From the NCBI GenBank assembly GCA_964400155.1, contig CAYNSQ010000034.1, positions 1 through 5,704 on the forward strand: 5,704 nucleotides of DNA, written 5' to 3'. The translations under genes were made by a program, and so were the position numbers. Below are positions 5,143 through 5,704 of this stretch, in pieces (position 1 is the first letter of the stretch; each line of letters opens with the position of its first letter). Under the pieces are notes generated by a model. It had not been told where the DNA came from. It did no database searches and was given only the letters and a program-made list of their open reading frames with translations. This stretch comes from JAYTJL01 sp964400155 (lineage in GTDB: Bacteria > Patescibacteriota > Saccharimonadia > Saccharimonadales > UBA10212).

Positions 5143-5195
5143 GTATATATACTAGCAGAAGGGATTTGTATATTTATTTACCCTAGGATAATTAA

Positions 5196-5233
5196 CAAAA
5201 TTTAACTGCCGAGCAATTTTTAAAGTTAAATCT
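5196..5233 (-). terminator. Possible weak terminator after the DUF2177 gene
   Basis: ATTTAACT (5200-5207) and AGTTAAAT (5224-5231) are perfect 8-bp inverted repeats, extendable by a G-U and an A-U pair, around a 16-nt loop. Read on the - strand, the right arm runs into TTTTG. The stem is nearly all A/U, so it would be weak, but it is the only hairpin in the 109-nt gap between the DUF2177 and nuclease-like genes. It could also be an operator-like palindrome. Nothing else is recognised in 5143-5251 apart from general A/T richness. Confidence 0.3.
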
Positions 5234-5251
5234 TAAGACTTATTTTCTAGC

Positions 5252-5659
5252 TTATTTAATTAAAGCTCTTAGAATCACAACCGACAGAGTTGCCACAGTT
5301 GCTGTTAAGAATGTTCCCCACAAAAGATCAACTATAGTTACGACAGGTGGCCAATTCTTGAGTGTTGCTTGATTGGTCATATCATAAGTTGCATATGTAA
5401 CCAAACCAAACAAAGCACCTAGTAAGCCAACTTTTATTAGGCTATCTACATTTTTCCAGCCGGGATAGACTACAAAAATAGTAATGCCCAAGATAAAAAT
5501 TAAATAAAAAGCAGCTGCTGCCAACCAATTTGGTTTGTCAGTCATGATAAAACCAATGTGCTTTTTATAAAATTTTGGAGCAATATATCCCAACCAGGCG
5601 GCATCAATTACTGCCATGGTTATCAGAGATGTAGCGTAGGCATATATGTAATTAATCAT
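5252..5659 (-). CDS. DUF2177-family four-helix membrane protein
   Basis: Protein of 135 aa with four predicted membrane helices (about 4-25, 44-65, 73-92 and 107-131) and short loops. The family pattern is clear: DAAWLGYIAPKFYKKHIG (19-36), then YATYDMTNQATLKNWP (89-104) and DLLWG (111-115), which match the D-x-x-WLG, TYDxTNxATLKxWP and DxxWG blocks of DUF2177. The function of this family is unknown; conserved Asp, Tyr and Asn residues at helix ends suggest a transport or binding role, but that is conjecture. The ATG start fits the beginning of helix 1. No Shine-Dalgarno is visible in the AT-rich leader. It is the first - strand gene of the window and may head the series that ends with murI. 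Confidence 0.85.
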   Translation of the reverse strand: MINYIYAYATSLITMAVIDAAWLGYIAPKFYKKHIGFIMTDKPNWLAAAAFYLIFILGITIFVVYPGWKNVDSLIKVGLLGALFGLVTYATYDMTNQATLKNWPPVVTIVDLLWGTFLTATVATLSVVILRALIK

Positions 5660-5668
5660 TTGTTAAGA

Positions 5669-5684
5669 TTTTAAATATTTAAAA
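5669..5684. promoter_or_regulatory. A/T palindrome in the DUF2177 upstream region
   Basis: TTTTAAATATTTAAAA is a perfect 16-bp palindrome, 9 nt before the DUF2177 ATG on the - strand. It contains TAAAAT-like hexamers that could be a -10 box, but no acceptable -35 stands at the right distance. A/T palindromes arise easily by chance, so it is listed only as the likely promoter area. The remaining bases to 5704 show no gene. Confidence 0.25.
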
Positions 5685-5704
5685 GCATGAGACCATTCGT
5701 TGCT

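Noticed and set aside
40..5659. Recoding of TGA to Gly or Trp as in some Candidate Phyla Radiation lineages
   Set aside because: TGA ends response regulator 2 and murD at the expected protein ends, and no conserved motif is interrupted by TGA.

Overview
The window is AT-rich, densely coded bacterial DNA with eight protein genes, all readable with TGA as a stop codon (response regulator 2 and murD both end in TGA). Small genes, compact enzymes, mostly SD-less starts and two tandem receiver-only response regulators with an 'LTN...KA' signature fit a Candidate Phyla Radiation (Patescibacteria) genome, perhaps Saccharibacteria-like. This placement is an inference from gene style, not a phylogeny. 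Normal use of TGA as stop argues against the UGA-recoding Gracilibacteria/Absconditabacteria.

Left part (1-868, + strand): a perfect -10 box at the very edge, then two paralogous single-domain response regulators (40-417 and 480-845) that align without a gap, closed by a terminator-like hairpin that contains the second gene's stop codon. No histidine kinase is in view.

Middle (862-1070): the most unusual part. Three successive arrays of degenerate 7-bp tandem repeats, each built on a different word (CAATTWT, CACTGTT, ATGGTAA), fill the gap between the response regulators and murD. A candidate promoter takes its -35 from the second array. The third array would form the murD leader. It is followed at once by a perfect 10-bp inverted repeat that holds the murD Shine-Dalgarno in its loop and left arm and the GTG start in its right arm. 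A 23-codon reading frame starting in the third array ends on that GTG (GTGA overlap).

Right part: murD (+) and murI (-) converge and overlap by 29 bp at their 3' ends. MurI makes the D-glutamate that MurD attaches to UDP-MurNAc-L-Ala, so the two genes encode successive steps of peptidoglycan precursor synthesis. Everything from 5659 down to 2350 is on the - strand and reads as one co-directional series: DUF2177-type membrane protein, endonuclease/exonuclease/phosphatase-family enzyme, folD, DUF5684-type membrane protein, murI. The spacings are 109, 48, 65 and 16 nt. The last two are probably co-transcribed, while the 109-nt gap holds a possible weak terminator. No tRNA, rRNA, insertion sequence or CRISPR array is visible, and no gene-free stretch exceeds 300 bases (the longest is 846-1064).
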